This document shows, piece after piece, positions 41,101 to 48,954 of a DNA stretch of 64,000 bases; position 1 is the first letter of the stretch; every line of letters starts with the position of its first letter. Under the pieces are notes generated by a model. That model was not told the DNA's origin. It saw nothing but the letters and a program-made list of their open reading frames with translations, and ran no database searches. Position numbers and translations under genes: made by a program. Source of the stretch: Mauremys mutica (lineage: Eukaryota; Chordata; Testudines; Geoemydidae); contig NC_059082.1 of assembly GCF_020497125.1 (NCBI RefSeq), positions 23,024,965-23,088,964 of the forward strand, written 5' to 3'.

Positions 41101-44100
41101 GTTTCTCATCTGCTATTCTGTTTTGTTTCTTCCCCCAAAAGGTCTCAGTTTCATTCTAATGTAAATGAAAAATTTTAAAACCTCAAAATTTTTCACAACA
41201 CTAAATTCTCGTTTTGTGGCCCAAACTTCTCCCAACTTCCTGTAAATCCCTGTCTTCATCCCCTTTCCCTACACCCACTGGAAAGTCTTTCATGTACAGC
41301 CTCAACGTGACAAGGCTGGCCAAATTTCTATTAAGGCTGAATTATCGGCTTTCCTCTCACTGATCACTGGAAAGAGACATAAGGGGGTCTCAACCCAACT
41401 GCTAGGAACAGACCACTGAGCACCTCCAATCTTGATTTCTCTGGAAAGGAGGAAGGAGAGAGGAGCATAATCTTCAGCCTGATGGTTTCTTCTTTTTTTG
41501 CTTGGATGACAGGATAGAAGCGAGTCATCCAGGAAATCTTCCCCTTTCCCTGAAGCAGGATGGTGTGGGAAGGAATTAACACTTAAAAGTACAGATGATT
41601 CCTTCCTAGAGAACTTACAGTCTAATTCTAGATGGGTCACAAATGACCGAGCCACAAAAGCTTAACAAACAGTGGAGAAGGAGTAAGGAAAGAGAAGGGT
41701 TAATACATTAGTAAGACTAAACAGCTACTCAGTGTATATGTACACATCTTGTTGGAACTTGGTTCCATCAAATTATATATAAAATAACTAGTTTATGGAA
41801 TGCAATAGGCAGGTACCTACTGAGAGTAAAAGAGGCCGAACACCATCACTGCAAAAGAACAGTATATCTGTGCAAGCAAATTTCTGTACTTGCAGACAGG
41901 ACATTACACAGACATGGTTTTGTCAACACTGGAATTTGTTTTCTCTTAAAATTGCACACTGTAGCTTCTGTGACTGGTAATGAAATCTGAGATTCTTACT
42001 TAATTACGACTCCAGGAAAAACACCAAATATTGCAAGACTTGTGATAGAATTGTGAGACTTGGCAACAACGTACCAAATAATAATGCTAATGCAGACATG
42101 GTACAGACAAGTGACCATCAAGCTTTAACTACCATGTCATCTAGATCTGCTGAGAGCACAGTTAGGTGACAGCAGTTAAGAGGCCAGCTGCCTATCTACA
42201 TTAATGCTCCCAGTGGTGGAGCTCCAGTGAAGTTTAAGTGAAAAAGTCTAGTGAAGACAGCCAATTAAGGCTCACATTTAACTGTGATGAGGCTACATCT
42301 TTCCTCACACTTCAGATCTATGAACAATTTCCCTAGCTTCCAAGATTGCTCCATGAGCTTGTCTTTTGGAGGTCTATACTCATGCTTTCCCAGAAACATT
42401 TCTTGTCTTTATCCTTTGCAATTTTCAATCTTCTCTCATTATAAGGCATACTATGTATTTTAGATCCTCTATCCCATATAAACTTCTATCCCACATAAAC
42501 CTTCCCCCCTGTTAGTAAGAGCGGGGCATCAGAATTAGTTCCCCTCTTCTTTCCTTCCCTGTCTGCCATTCCTCTCTACTGGTGACTCTGTAACTTATCT
42601 ACACTAAAATGTTTTGCCAGCATAGCTACAGTAGTACAGTTATACTGGCAAAGCTCCCATGTAGGCACAGCATAAACCAACAGTTTGTCAGCCAGTATAC
42701 CACCTCCCTGAATGACATTAATTATGCTGATGCAAGCAGTCTTCCATTGACATAGGTGCGTCTACTCTGGGGCGTTTGCCAGCATACCTATGTTGGCTAG
42801 AGGGTGTGGTTTTTTTCACATCCCTGACTGACACAGCTATGCTGACAAAACTTTGTTGTGTAGACCTGGTCTCTGTGAAAAGCTCATAATTAGGTACTGT
42901 GATAAAGGTACGTCAAACAATCATCCTCCTTCTTTCCCCCTCAAACATTTGTATCTTTCAATCCTTTTGGGTAAAGTCTTAGTTAAGCATTACCTTAATT
43001 AAAAAAACAAATCTTTTCTCCACTTGGTTTTTGAAGGCATATACATCTATAGAAAAAAAAATCCAGTTCAAATGACCTGCCCCATTCATCCAATTCAGAA
43101 ATGCAGAAGTACAGTATTCTTCTGTGCACAGATACAAGGGCTCAAACATACAGACTACTAACCACCTTGAAAATACAGATTTCAAAATTTCTCAACAGTT
43201 AAACTGGAGTTATCAACAATTATGCTAAATAAGTTTATTCCATATCTTTTAAATTTCCTTCTTTCTGATTAGCGATTGTGTGCTCATTATGGGTCTTTGT
43301 CCAACATGCTGGAGTTCTGTACCACAATTTAGGTCTTGACAAACTGACAATAATGCTTGTCTTGTGTCCTTCACTATTAATTTGCAACAAATGGGAGCAG
43401 GTGATTGCACACTTGACTGCTTGCTCTACTGTGGTGCAGCTGCTATGCAGAAGGCAGCACATGTAAACATTTGCATGATTCGTGCCTCTGTAAGAGCATC
43501 TGTGGGCTGCATGTGGCATTTAGGCAGCACTTTCATAACCCCCTTTGTATATAGTATTACTCAAGTACATTAACAAACAGCACACATTTAAGCTAGAGAT
43601 ATTCATTTACTAAAATGGCTATTCACATTCTCTATTTGTTGTGAAAACAGCTATGACTGTTTTAAAAACCCCAACTTACTTTCATTTGCTGTTGATCTGA
43701 AAGCAGTTTAAACACATTACTGAACATTCTATACTGTCTGAAGATTCTTAGAGATAATTAAATGTAATCTCACTCTACTAAATGCCAGTTTCCATGAAAA
43801 AATCTTACCACTTTTTTTTTGTTTCTCAACAAATCCACTCATCTCCACATCATATTGATTAAAAGACATTAACCATTCCACAAGCATCTTAAAATATGAA
43901 CTAGACAACTGCATTTTCCTATCTGAGTTACAAAAGCATAGACAAAGGTCAATTAGAGCTTTTAGAATAGTTTAAAACTGCAAATATTGACTCTCTGGTT
44001 TTATCTGATTATTTATTTTGAAATGTTGAGTTCACCTTGGTGGTAGACAGCTAAGCTTTCAAACTTCGGTCATGTGATCTGAAGTCTAAAGATGCACACT

Positions 44101-45419
44101 ACAAACAGCTTGCTTGGAACAGTCAGATTTCAATAATAATAATAATACTCCTTTGCTTCTTAGTAGCACCTACCTGCTTTAAAGTACAAGCAATTGTTTT
44201 TAAACTGTGAATTTACACATTACTAATCAACCTGTGCTGTACATTTTTAATATACAATCGCAGATTGTAATATGATGTCTACGAAGAATGTTACAGAGTG
44301 TGGAAAATAATAATAGGCATCTGTGCAAGGTCCATATTAACAACTGTATCATAAAAAGCTTAATGGAAATAGTTACTGCACATGCATATTAATGTTTAAC
44401 ACTCAATATCTAGACTATTTTAAAGCACTTCTCAAATACCAAAAAAGTTATTCATAGTACAGGCAAATAGAGACATATGTTTTTAAAACTAAAAAGAAGT
44501 TAAGTTAAACAAAAAATAGCAGCAGGAAAAACAGAAAAAAAATAAAAGTAATTTATACAAGCAGCTATGCAAGATTTTTTGAAAATTCTTTAGTATGACA
44601 AAAAATAAAATTTTCTCACAGCCTGCTTGTTGGCTAAGTGAGGCAAATTTTTACAGCAATATACCCCAATAATATGGTTTAGAAGAGAAGCCATGACATA
44701 TTTTTAACTCTAGGGGCATCAGCAGCTGTTGTTATACTGTATACAAGAGCTGAAGTGATAGAAACAGATACATTCTCAGTGCACCTTATTTTGCCTATGG
44801 ATTAGTCATACAAAAATATGATCAAACAGTATGACTATTTCAACCTGCTGCTTACTGTTTACCTGACTAAAAAAATCTCTTGTATCAAACCTAAATAAAT
44901 ATTATTTAACTGTTATAGTTGTTTTAAATGTGTTTCTGGGCTGCACTTACCTGCATTTACATATCCCTGATTTATGCCAGGATTGCCCGATGATGGCTGA
45001 CTGTATCTGTGACTGATTTCTTTGTTTAAAATGTTGCAACTCTTTGATAATAGTCTGAATACAACTCTGATGTTTAACTGATACTATCTCCCAGGGCAAA
45101 AGGTGTTTACTACAATGAGTTTCTGCTTCCTTTCCCTGAGCTCTACTGGTAAAATTAATCCATTTAAACAGCAGAATTAAAAAAAAAAACAACCCACTAA
45201 CAATATCCAGTTCTGTCTAATTAATTTCAGACTACACCTTACCTTATGTTATACCTTTCTCAGTATTTTCTGGACTGAACCAAAGCAGCAGCTGTATTCT
45301 TTCCTTTCCCCTCAACCAGAATCAGTGATAATATAGGAAGGCCTTAAAAAACAGGCTGTTTCTAAAATTAGAAAAAAAAATAAACTCTTAATAAATCATT
45401 TACCTCTTTCTGGCTTCAT
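284..45419 (-). CDS. ATOSA: ATOSA (FAM214A), 5' part of gene, partial
   Basis: Host gene on the minus strand; this entry spans start codon to last visible coding base, introns included. Coding segments are 45419-45404, 4998-4814, 3423-3221, 2525-2400 and 2129-284 (16+185+203+126+1846 nt, 792 codons, no stop). Recognition rests on the N-terminal stretch around [13 protein letters not shown], the [14 protein letters not shown] region and the repeated [13 protein letters not shown] motif, which I know from vertebrate FAM214A. The human protein is about 1,076 residues, so roughly a quarter lies beyond the left edge, including the conserved Atos and 'chromosome segregation' domains. Drosophila Atossa is described as a nuclear regulator that raises mitochondrial metabolism in macrophages; a similar role here is inference. 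Every intron has GT-AG ends and the phases match. Confidence 0.93.
1040..1597 (-). repeat. tandem 73-aa repeat within ATOSA
   Basis: Two coding units, 1597-1379 and 1258-1040, offset by 339 bp (113 codons). Each starts GET[SN]PLI, carries [13 protein letters not shown] and ends KGKETSS[VI]S. By direct count, 57 of 73 residues are identical. The duplication itself is a family trait, since mammalian FAM214A also has two IARIAQHL units. The two copies here look more alike than I remember for the human pair. Confidence 0.9.
2400..2525 (-). CDS. ATOSA: ATOSA fourth coding exon
   Basis: 126 nt, not an obvious open frame because it is short. The acceptor TTTTAG ends at 2526 and the donor GTAGGT starts at 2399. 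The first base completes the Gln codon of the previous exon; the exon then reads [18 protein letters not shown] and continues through [20 protein letters not shown] to ILY plus two bases of an Arg codon. This is a hydrophobic, well-conserved FAM214A block. The frame is open throughout and joins both neighbours in phase. Confidence 0.92.
2526..3220. other. ATOSA intron between exons 3 and 4
   Basis: Intron of 695 bp. From about 2930 to 3080 it contains an old dispersed repeat of the type 'GGCCTGATTCTCC ... TTACACC', common in sauropsid genomes and of a family I cannot name. The rest is AT-rich and featureless. Confidence 0.6.
3221..3423 (-). CDS. ATOSA: ATOSA third coding exon
   Basis: 203 nt, beginning [11 protein letters not shown] and ending at the first two bases of the Gln codon in PVPRQ. 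The acceptor ends at 3424 and the donor GTAAGT starts at 3220. The polypyrimidine tract is a (TTTG)n microsatellite running into TTTTAAG, which is unusual for a constitutive exon. The encoded segment ([36 protein letters not shown]) matches the FAM214A family. The upstream phase is 0 and the downstream phase 2, consistent with neighbouring exons. Confidence 0.93.
3731..3832. mobile_element. short DNA-transposon fragment (hAT-like)
   Basis: Starts CAGGGCCGGCTCCAGG and carries an imperfect hairpin CACCAGC...GCTGGTG followed by CTTGGGGCGGC. A related motif (GGCTGGCTCTAGG ... GCCCCAAGC) appears near 59868. This is a common turtle repeat; the family name is not certain and no target duplication was found. 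Confidence 0.5.
3839..4140. mobile_element. CR1 LINE tail, minus strand, with inverted duplicate
   Basis: 3839-4020 is the 3' part of a CR1 LINE on the minus strand: the last residues of the reverse transcriptase ORF (around [13 protein letters not shown]) and the 3' UTR ending near AATCATAGAATCTCAG. 4040-4132 repeats the same coding segment on the plus strand. The arms 3928-4020 and 4040-4132 are 93 bp each, complementary with about one mismatch, around a 19-base centre, giving a near-perfect hairpin. The plus-strand copy stops abruptly at 4132. Confidence 0.85.
4814..4998 (-). CDS. ATOSA: ATOSA second coding exon
   Basis: 185 nt. The acceptor is TTGACAG ending at 4999 and the donor GTATGA starts at 4813. 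The first two bases complete an Asp codon begun 40 kb upstream. The exon encodes an acidic, aromatic segment ([20 protein letters not shown]) followed by a Cys/His-containing stretch ending DKLAQ. The apparent start just upstream of the acceptor (a TTG inside the intron) is an artefact of reading through the splice site. I know this N-terminal block as the most conserved early part of FAM214A; no catalytic motif is visible. Confidence 0.93.
5568..9674 (+). mobile_element. near full-length RTE-like non-LTR retrotransposon
   Basis: A LINE of about 4.1 kb flanked by a 14-bp direct repeat, TACATAAGCCTCCC, at 5554-5567 and 9675-9688, which I read as the target-site duplication. A CpG-rich 5' region of about 860 bp precedes an endonuclease/reverse-transcriptase ORF (6427-9635, broken). 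The 3' end is a short ACATACATACAT-type tail, typical of RTE elements, with no poly(A). It sits in sense opposite to ATOSA. Exact boundaries depend on the duplication being real; an alternative is that the 5' end extends to about 5480. Confidence 0.82.
6427..9635 (+). pseudogene. RTE-like endonuclease/reverse transcriptase ORF, disabled
   Basis: N-terminal APE-type endonuclease: [28 protein letters not shown] and LIDYVIV are present. The reverse transcriptase follows, with [24 protein letters not shown] and the catalytic FADD at 8673-8684. The C-terminal part carries [15 protein letters not shown]. After an in-frame stop the same frame continues to a C2H2-like finger (CPTC...HLRTH, 9549-9611) and ends at TAG 9633-9635. 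Lesions: a one-base deletion near 7659-7661 moves the frame; TGA stops at 8088 and 9492 both stand where a CGA Arg codon fits; the endonuclease TDHRL motif reads TDQRL (Gln codon 7183-7185), losing the catalytic His. Few other defects are seen, so the copy is fairly young. It is RTE-like; the subclade is not resolved. Confidence 0.88.
9689..10315. repeat. GC-rich tract with degenerate tandem repeats
   Basis: C-rich then G-rich sequence following the LINE. 9780-9900 repeats a unit around GGGGC..GAGCTC..CCGCTCAGAGCC. 10010-10290 repeats GTCAGGGGACAGGGAG-like units. It resembles the GC-rich interiors of turtle hAT elements. Open frames here are by-products of composition. Confidence 0.6.
10640..10865. 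mobile_element. hAT-type MITE
   Basis: 226 bp with terminal inverted repeats: the left end is CAGTGGTTCTCAAACTT and the right end is AGTTTGAGACCCCCTTG, its imperfect complement. The 8-bp flanks GGTTAATT (10632-10639) and TGTTAATT (10866-10873) match at 7 of 8. It has no coding capacity. The ends resemble the Charlie group. Confidence 0.8.
11015..11200 (+). mobile_element. tRNA-derived SINE, tortoise pol III type
   Basis: The tRNA-like head has an A box TAGCTCAGTGG (11023-11033) and a B box GAGTTCAATCC (11066-11076). A unique part and a CR1-like tail follow (GGCTGGACTCCATGACC, then GGTCCCTTCCAGTTCTAGG). This matches the tortoise polIII/SINE, described as tRNA-Lys-derived with a CR1-related 3' end and confined to cryptodiran turtles. 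It is the best single clue to the host. Confidence 0.85.
11262..11506 (+). mobile_element. CR1 LINE 3' end (turtle type)
   Basis: 5'-truncated CR1 tail with the markers CCCTCTGGGGCAC, AGACAGGATACTGGGC, GGATGGACCTTTGGTCTG and the ending CCGTTCTTATGTTCT. The same tail recurs at 54120-54315. Confidence 0.88.
12028..12186. mobile_element. possible small hAT-like element
   Basis: Starts CAGGGCCACC and ends GGGCAGCCCTG, which are imperfect inverted repeats, with G(n) and T(n) runs inside. No matching 8-bp flanks were found, so boundaries are tentative. Confidence 0.4.
14690..15366 (+). mobile_element. old CR1/L3-type LINE 3' fragment
   Basis: Decayed reverse-transcriptase C-terminus and 3' UTR. 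Recognisable pieces encode [15 protein letters not shown], and the tail reads CAGGATCATAATGATCCC then TGTTCTGGCATTAAAA. Many stops are present. It is older than the RTE copy. Confidence 0.7.
15639..16599. mobile_element. Harbinger-like non-autonomous element
   Basis: 961 bp with inverted termini GGGCTTGGCTACACTTG and CAAGTGTAGCCAAGCCC flanked by TAA (15636-15638, 16600-16602), the 3-bp duplication expected of PIF/Harbinger. Both ends are packed with the palindrome AGCGCT, mostly inside CCAGCGCTG, at least a dozen copies. There is no transposase ORF. The middle contains a 176-bp tandem duplication. Confidence 0.85.
16063..16391 (+). repeat. 176-bp tandem duplication inside Harbinger-like element
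   Basis: The segment beginning GACTAAGGGTTCGCGAAC at 16100 repeats at 16276, and similarity extends through the CT-rich run and the CACAGTACACCAC motif in both copies. It is nearly identical, so more recent than the element. Confidence 0.85.
18118..18200. mobile_element. DNA-transposon fragment
   Basis: CCAGGTCTACACTGG and AAAGTGTAGACAGAACAC resemble the termini of the Harbinger-like MITEs at 42597 and 54368. No target duplication seen. Confidence 0.4.
20409..21059 (-). mobile_element. solo LTR of an LTR retroelement
   Basis: 651 bp. In minus orientation it starts TGTAGCGGGG and ends GCCCTGTTACA, flanked by a perfect 5-bp duplication (CCCTC on the plus strand at 20404-20408 and 21060-21064). 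A TATA-like TTATAAG lies at 20929-20935. No gag, pol or env sequence is adjacent, so this looks like the product of LTR-LTR recombination. Whether the parent was an endogenous retrovirus or a Gypsy element cannot be decided. Confidence 0.8.
23336..23641. mobile_element. fold-back hAT element 1
   Basis: 306 bp, almost entirely a palindrome. Ends are CAGTGTTTCCCAAACTTGGG and its complement. The 8-bp flanks TATTAGAG and CATTAGAG match 7 of 8. Each arm contains CTCCCACTGGCCG and CCAATGGGAGCTGC. Confidence 0.88.
24145..24413. mobile_element. palindromic MITE, 'TTAAACACC' type
   Basis: Inverted ends around ATGTCTATAATACAATTAAA and TTTAACTGCACTGTAGACAA, with a CAAGGGGG centre flanked by GGAGCCCAGG and CCAGGCTCC. 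It is related to 29590-29825 and 47663-47800. Superfamily not certain. Confidence 0.65.
25532..26220. mobile_element. hAT element with perfect TSD
   Basis: 689 bp. The left end TGGGGGTTTTCAAACT pairs with the right end AGTTAGAAAACCACTG. The 8-bp duplication TTTTACTA is perfect (25524-25531, 26221-26228). The interior is C-rich with CAGAGCCC and CCAGCCCTGA repeats, as in 31437 and 59044. No transposase. Confidence 0.88.
28260..29565 (+). mobile_element. decayed CR1 LINE reverse-transcriptase fragment
   Basis: Plus-strand remnant of a CR1 ORF2. In several frames it preserves the 'GFFKNKPT', 'NFSKAFDT' (motif A) and 'CADDTKLGG' (motif C) regions and the C-terminal '[13 protein letters not shown]', '[12 protein letters not shown]' and 'LPR' pieces. 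Many stops and frameshifts are present. The 3' end is cut by the MITE at 29590. Confidence 0.8.
29590..29825. mobile_element. palindromic MITE
   Basis: The arms read GGGCTTGGACTGGAACCCAG and CTGGGCTCCAGCCCAAGCCC, with outer parts around CTGACTCTGGCTC and its complement. It is the same family as 24145-24413. It interrupts the tail of the CR1 remnant. Confidence 0.65.
30773..31097. mobile_element. fold-back hAT element 2 (variant ends)
   Basis: 325 bp palindrome ending CAGGGATCGGCAACCTTTGG and its complement, with a perfect 8-bp duplication TCCTATAA (30765-30772, 31098-31105). The core (TTTGTTTACCTGCCGC, GGCCAATGAGGGCTGC) is shared with elements 1, 3 and 4, but the outer 25-30 bp differ. Confidence 0.92.
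31183..32308. mobile_element. Harbinger-like element, interrupted
   Basis: Ends GGCCTGGTCCACTCTAGA and AAGTGTAGACAAGCCC, flanked by TTA (31180-31182, 32309-32311). About 290 bp of its own sequence is split by the hAT at 31437-32274. Contains GTGAAAAATCCACACCCCTG, which is also found at 54368-54635. Confidence 0.82.
31437..32274. mobile_element. hAT element nested in Harbinger-like element
   Basis: 838 bp, TAGGGTTGCCA...TGGCAACCCTG, with 8-bp flanks GTGCTACT (31429-31436) and GTGCTATT (32275-32282), 7 of 8. The GC-rich interior holds a palindrome CAGCTCCCATTGGTCGCAG / GGCCAATGGGAGCTG and C-rich repeats. Long open frames in it are compositional. Confidence 0.88.
34616..34948. mobile_element. 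fold-back hAT element 3
   Basis: 333 bp with arms of about 160 bp, nearly complementary over the whole length, leaving almost no loop. Ends CAGTGTTTCCCAAACTTGGG; flanks CACTACAC and CACTAGAC (7 of 8). It is the most complete of the four hairpins. Confidence 0.9.
37274..37467. mobile_element. Harbinger-like MITE fragment
   Basis: Starts GGCTATACTAGAAACTTTTG and ends TAGTGTAGACTAGGCC, with internal TTGCCAGCCTAGC repeats. No clear target duplication. Confidence 0.55.
39320..39527. mobile_element. fold-back hAT element 4, internally deleted
   Basis: 208 bp with the same ends as elements 1 and 3 and a perfect 8-bp duplication TTCTAGAC (39312-39319, 39528-39535). The central part of both arms is missing. 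Confidence 0.9.
39656..40653. mobile_element. Harbinger-like element, about 1 kb
   Basis: Ends GGGTATGTCTACACTAC and GTAGTGTAGACCAGACC; a 3-bp ATA flanks both sides. Subterminal AAATCGGTTTAA and CGATATAAAGGGCC palindromes are present. No transposase ORF. Confidence 0.72.
42597..42876. mobile_element. Harbinger-like MITE
   Basis: Starts TTATCTACACTAAAATG and ends TTGTTGTGTAGACCTGGTC, with repeated TGCCAGCATA and TTATACTGGCAAAG pieces. Related to 37274 and 54368. Borders approximate. Confidence 0.6.
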
Positions 45420-45450
45420 TTTCACTCCCAGTCTGTTTCTTCCCAGATCT
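45404..45450 (-). CDS. ATOSA: ATOSA first coding exon (start codon)
   Basis: Minus-strand ATG at 45419-45417 followed by codons for K-P-E-R and one extra base, then a GTAAAT donor at 45403-45398. The residues M-K-P-E-R plus a D completed by the next exon match the known FAM214A start, which fixes the initiation codon although only 16 coding nt are present. The context GTGAAAATGA is an acceptable Kozak sequence (A at -3). The upstream edge at 45450 is inferred from a pyrimidine-rich acceptor ending TTTCAG at 45452-45451; if real, the exon has 31 nt of 5' UTR and at least one non-coding exon lies upstream in the CpG island. If not, transcription may read through from the island. Confidence 0.85.
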
Positions 45451-45662
45451 CTGAAATGAGCTTATAAGGTTTTTCGTCGTTCTTCTTCCGAAGACTCTCT
45501 GATGCTCTCTCTGGCTAGTTTTATTTATGTGTAAAACAATAAAATAAAACCCAGCACTCCACTCCTTAGTGCTTACAAGATCCTGCTGCTAACAGCTAGG
45601 CCTCCTCCTTGCATTCATTGTGGTGGCAGCAGCTGTCTGCGGAGAAAAGCTAAACACAGCCA

Positions 45663-45689
45663 GTCTCTCTCTCTCTCTCTCTCTCTCTG
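45663..45689 (+). repeat. (CT)n microsatellite
   Basis: A run of CT of about 26 bp next to the 5' region of ATOSA; GAGA on the transcribed sense strand. Confidence 0.9.
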
Positions 45690-45819
45690 GAACTTGCCAA
45701 TGTGTCCTTCCTTGACACAGCGTCTGAGCAGGTCTATTTATAACCTGCCGGGGTAAAATCCCACACCACTGCCACCTAAACTCACCCCCCAGCAGAAAGA
45801 GCCTCTGAGTCACAGCCGC

Positions 45820-47180
45820 CACAGGCAATGTCAGCTCAGGCTGCCTGGAGTCCACTCCTTTTTACCTGCTCCAGGAGGGGGAAGACGCCAGACCCCTCCA
45901 ACTGCCCTCCCCCTCCTCTACACAAATGCTCCTGGCTAGCAGCAGCCCCTCACACTATCGATCGCGATAGGGGCTGGAAGAGAGGGCAGCCCCCTCCCCG
46001 CGCCCCCTAGCGCAGTCAGTGCCCCGGCTGATCTCGCTGCCCCCTCAGCCAGCCAGGGCTGACCTGGATTTGGGACTCGTCTCTCTCACACCCTCCGCTC
46101 ACGAGCGACCCCGCTCCGCCTGCCCGCCTAGCCCCGCTCCTAGCATACTGCGATGGGGGAGGAGGGGACTCGTAGCAGCCGGCACAGCCGTTCCGCCCTA
46201 CCAGCTCCCTGTCAGTGCCCCCCACCTGCCCGCGTCTGACAGGGCTTGCGCAGCCCGCTCCGCCTGTCACACAGACACCCCCTCCGATCACCGCCCCCTG
46301 CGGGGCGGGCTAGCCCTGCACCGGCACCTGGCTAGCGCCGGGGGCGGCCGCATGCCGCCCTCATCGCCCCCTCCGCGCCCGGCCACAGCCGCTGCTCGCC
46401 TGCCGTGCCCCGTGCCCCTCTCTCTCCCTCCCTCCCGGGATGTCACAGGCTCATCTCCCAGGCCGAGGCCGGGGAAGTGTGCGGCGGCGGCTGAGGGGAG
46501 CGGATACCTGCCCCGGCAGCGCCACGACACCCCCCCGACACGGCACCGCCCCTGCCCTCCGCTCGCCCGCCTCACTTCTGCCTCCCCCCCGCCACGGCCC
46601 CCTCCGCTCCCTCTCGCTGCTGCCGCAGAGGGCTGTTTTCCATGGCTCCGCCGCCTCTCCGCGCTGCTGACTAACTCCCCTCCTCGCCGCCTGGCACCTC
46701 TCTGCCTCCGGCCGCACGGGCCGCACGCATCACACCCACCCCAGGCGTTGCCAAGCGCTGGAGCAGGGCCGGGGGGAGGGGGCGTGTGCTAAGCTCGGCG
46801 GCTTCACCTAAGGCCAGAAGGGGGAAGGGAGGAGGGCCCCGGCGGGGACAAGTGTGTCCCGGCAGCTGAGCAGCGCTAGGACCCCGCTAAACCCCTTCCT
46901 GCGTCCCCTCCGCACACTCATCCCCCAGCCTGCCCCGCTTCCCCGCCTCCCGGCTCTGTTTGCCCTGTCAAAACGCTGCCAGGGTCACATGTCCCAACAA
47001 CAACCAATCCCCTCTCGTCACTTCCTCCTTGGCCCCGAGCCCGGGAAGGAACTCCGTTGTTATAGCAACAAAGCCCAAGAACAACTTAGGCCTGATTGCT
47101 GCGTAAGGGTGACTCCTCTCCCCTCCCCCAAATCCCACCACCACAGGTGGGGAAGGGAGCTGCAGCTGGCTTGACTGACA
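45820..47180 (-). promoter_or_regulatory. ATOSA: CpG island, probable ATOSA promoter
   Basis: The only long CpG-dense, GC-rich stretch in the window. It starts about 400 bp upstream of the ATG exon. It carries GGGGCGGG and other Sp1-like boxes (for example near 46300) and no TATA box. Two possible minus-strand donors for a non-coding first exon are GGGCAG/GTATCC (46508) and GAGCAG/GTAAAA (45865). Long open frames here are by-products of GC richness. A divergent transcript is possible but not shown. Confidence 0.8.
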
Positions 47181-47239
47181 GGCTGCCCAGCTTAGTGTAA
47201 ATATAGTTAGCATAGGCCAGGACAACAACAAAAAACCCT

Positions 47240-47660
47240 ATGATCAGGGTTTCTGCGGACACCCCCTGCCACTATGAACGGCCGTGATGCAGACACCCAC
47301 TCCTACTACTGTAGTCAGCACTTATGCAGATGTCATTTCCTCATTAGCACCAGGATTTAGGTAGATTATACCATGTCCCCACTATAGTTACAGTTTGTAC
47401 AGATAGTCCTTCCCCACGGTGGGCAGGATTCATGCAGGAAACTATCCCCTTCTTCCTCTGTCCCAGATCAGAATTTATACAGACACACCCTTCCCAGTAT
47501 GAGCAGGATTTAAACACACACAGTCAATGTTTCATTAGCAAGATCATGATACAGTCAAGACATATGCCTGATCCTCTCCCCACTTGGGCAGGTTATATGC
47601 AACCATTACCCTGACTCTCTGACACAAGTACACTCATTATAGTCAGGATTTATACAAAGA
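47240..47660 (+). repeat. degenerate minisatellite, main block
   Basis: About ten diverged copies of a unit of roughly 35-50 bp with the theme CAGGATTTATGCAGACACcCCtTCCCACTATGG split over its parts. Anchors GATT[TC]ATGCAG or near variants appear near 47246, 47282, 47327, 47353, 47391, 47427, 47470, 47506, 47590 and 47644. Further units lie at 48768-48830 and 49597-49860, so the array was split by later insertions. Confidence 0.7.
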
Positions 47661-47662
47661 TG

Positions 47663-47800
47663 TTCTCCCAGCCCAAGCCCGAACATCTACACTATAATTT
47701 TATAGCTCTGCAGCCTGAGCCCAGGAGTCCAAGTCAGCTGATCCAGGCCAGCCACAGCTGTGTCACAGATCTTTTATTGCAGGAGTAGACATACCCACAC
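47663..47800. mobile_element. MITE inserted in the minisatellite
   Basis: CAGCCCAAGCCCGAACATC and GCAGCCTGAGCCCAGGAG match the family at 24145 and 29590. The minisatellite unit is cut just before it. Confidence 0.6.
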
Positions 47801-47845
47801 ATACACACATCCTGATTTTCCATTGTCCTGCACCTAGTGAAGCTA

Positions 47846-47938
47846 TTTACATCAGTGCAAAGTGAGTGTTAAAGGCTATCCCATCAGAATGGTAGCATTT
47901 GGTGCCTGCTTTGCATTTACTTTGCACTGCTGTAAATA
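47846..47938. mobile_element. short hairpin element
   Basis: TATTTACATCAGTGCAAAGT pairs with ACTTTGCACTGCTGTAAATA across about 50 bp. An old MITE of unknown family. Confidence 0.6.
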
Positions 47939-48238
47939 TTATTAAAGTTAATGTTTAAAATTAAATATACACAAGTTAAGAGGGAAGATACTGTACATCT
48001 GGGGTCAGACTTGAGTTATGAGGGATTACAGGTTACAAGGATCATGATCATGATCAAGGTTACAAGGATCATGTGATATACATATCACATAACCAGCATA
48101 GACCCAGATTGGGGTGCGGGAGTTTTTTAAGTGGTAGTGGATAAGTGGGCTCAGGTACGCCACCCATGGAATGTATTAAGAGTCCAAGTCAGTATCAGTA
48201 GCAAATAAGTACATGAGTGGGGTGCGTCCCTTGGTTCA

Positions 48239-48544
48239 TCAGGGAAGGAAGTGGGTTATTTCCCTGATTGGCGGTCTCGATTTCTCAACCTGGTATTGAC
48301 GGTGTCCCGTGATGTGTTCCGTATAGATGACTCTGGACCACCTGATGGTGTTCCCGGACACCATGAGCTGTCTCATGAGCCGGGCGTAGCATCGACCAAC
48401 TCCGCACACTCTCAGTACCAGCTCGTTGTGGGGTCCCACGAGCCCAGGGCTCCCACGATCAGGGCGTGGAAACACTGAATCACAATCAGAGTCCTCTGCT
48501 AAGGTAGGAGAAGCTGAATCTTTCCTCCTCTGAGACAGACCCAT
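48239..48544 (-). pseudogene. possible retroelement ORF remnant
   Basis: A minus-strand stretch open for about 101 codons within AT-rich DNA. It contains GRCYARLMRQLMVSGN, SRVIYTEHITGHRQY and ends at a stop just after ITHFLP. The block resembles what I recall of C-terminal regions of reptile retroelement proteins, but I cannot name the family. CpG-rich relative to its flanks. No frame continues on either side. Confidence 0.35.
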
Positions 48545-48954
48545 GAAGACAGGGAGCAGCGATCAGGTGAAGAGAGAAGTTCCAGCCTGGCCCAATGAGC
48601 GGACTCCATGGATAGTTCAGCAGACAGCTCTTGTGTAGGTGGCCTCTGCTTCTAATACCTTTTACAAAACTTGGCCATTGCATGGAGGCAGGGCCACTGG
48701 GAACTTCATGTGAGCATGTACTTTGGTCCCCAAATTGCCTTAATCTGGCCCTGCAGGTGCAGCTAGGATTTATAGACAACTCCCTCCTTCATGATGGGCA
48801 CAGATCCCTGCACAGATACAAAAATAGATACATCCGCCAGAATCAACGTGATCCGACCCACAATCTGCTAGCTTTCTTTTATATGTATGCGCATCTGCAC
48901 TGCAGCCGCAGCAGCAAGCCGTCTCACAAGTCTAGCAGGGGGCAGTTGGGGCTG

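Larger units (their letters stand above)
4999..45403 (-). other. ATOSA intron 1
   Basis: About 40.4 kb between the start-codon exon and the second coding exon. No other host gene was found in it. The unique sequence is AT-rich, broken by the elements listed separately. Stretches where I see only unique or unrecognised AT-rich DNA are 4999-5553, 11521-12020, 12190-14680, 16603-18110, 18200-20400, 21065-23327, 23650-24140, 24415-25523, 26229-28250, 29830-30764, 32312-34607, 34957-37270, 37470-39311, 40657-42590 and 42880-45403. Confidence 0.85.

Noticed and set aside
46019..46792. 257-codon open frame on the plus strand in the CpG island
   Set aside because: Pro/Arg/Ala-rich translation with no domain, other frames are open too; explained by GC composition of a promoter.
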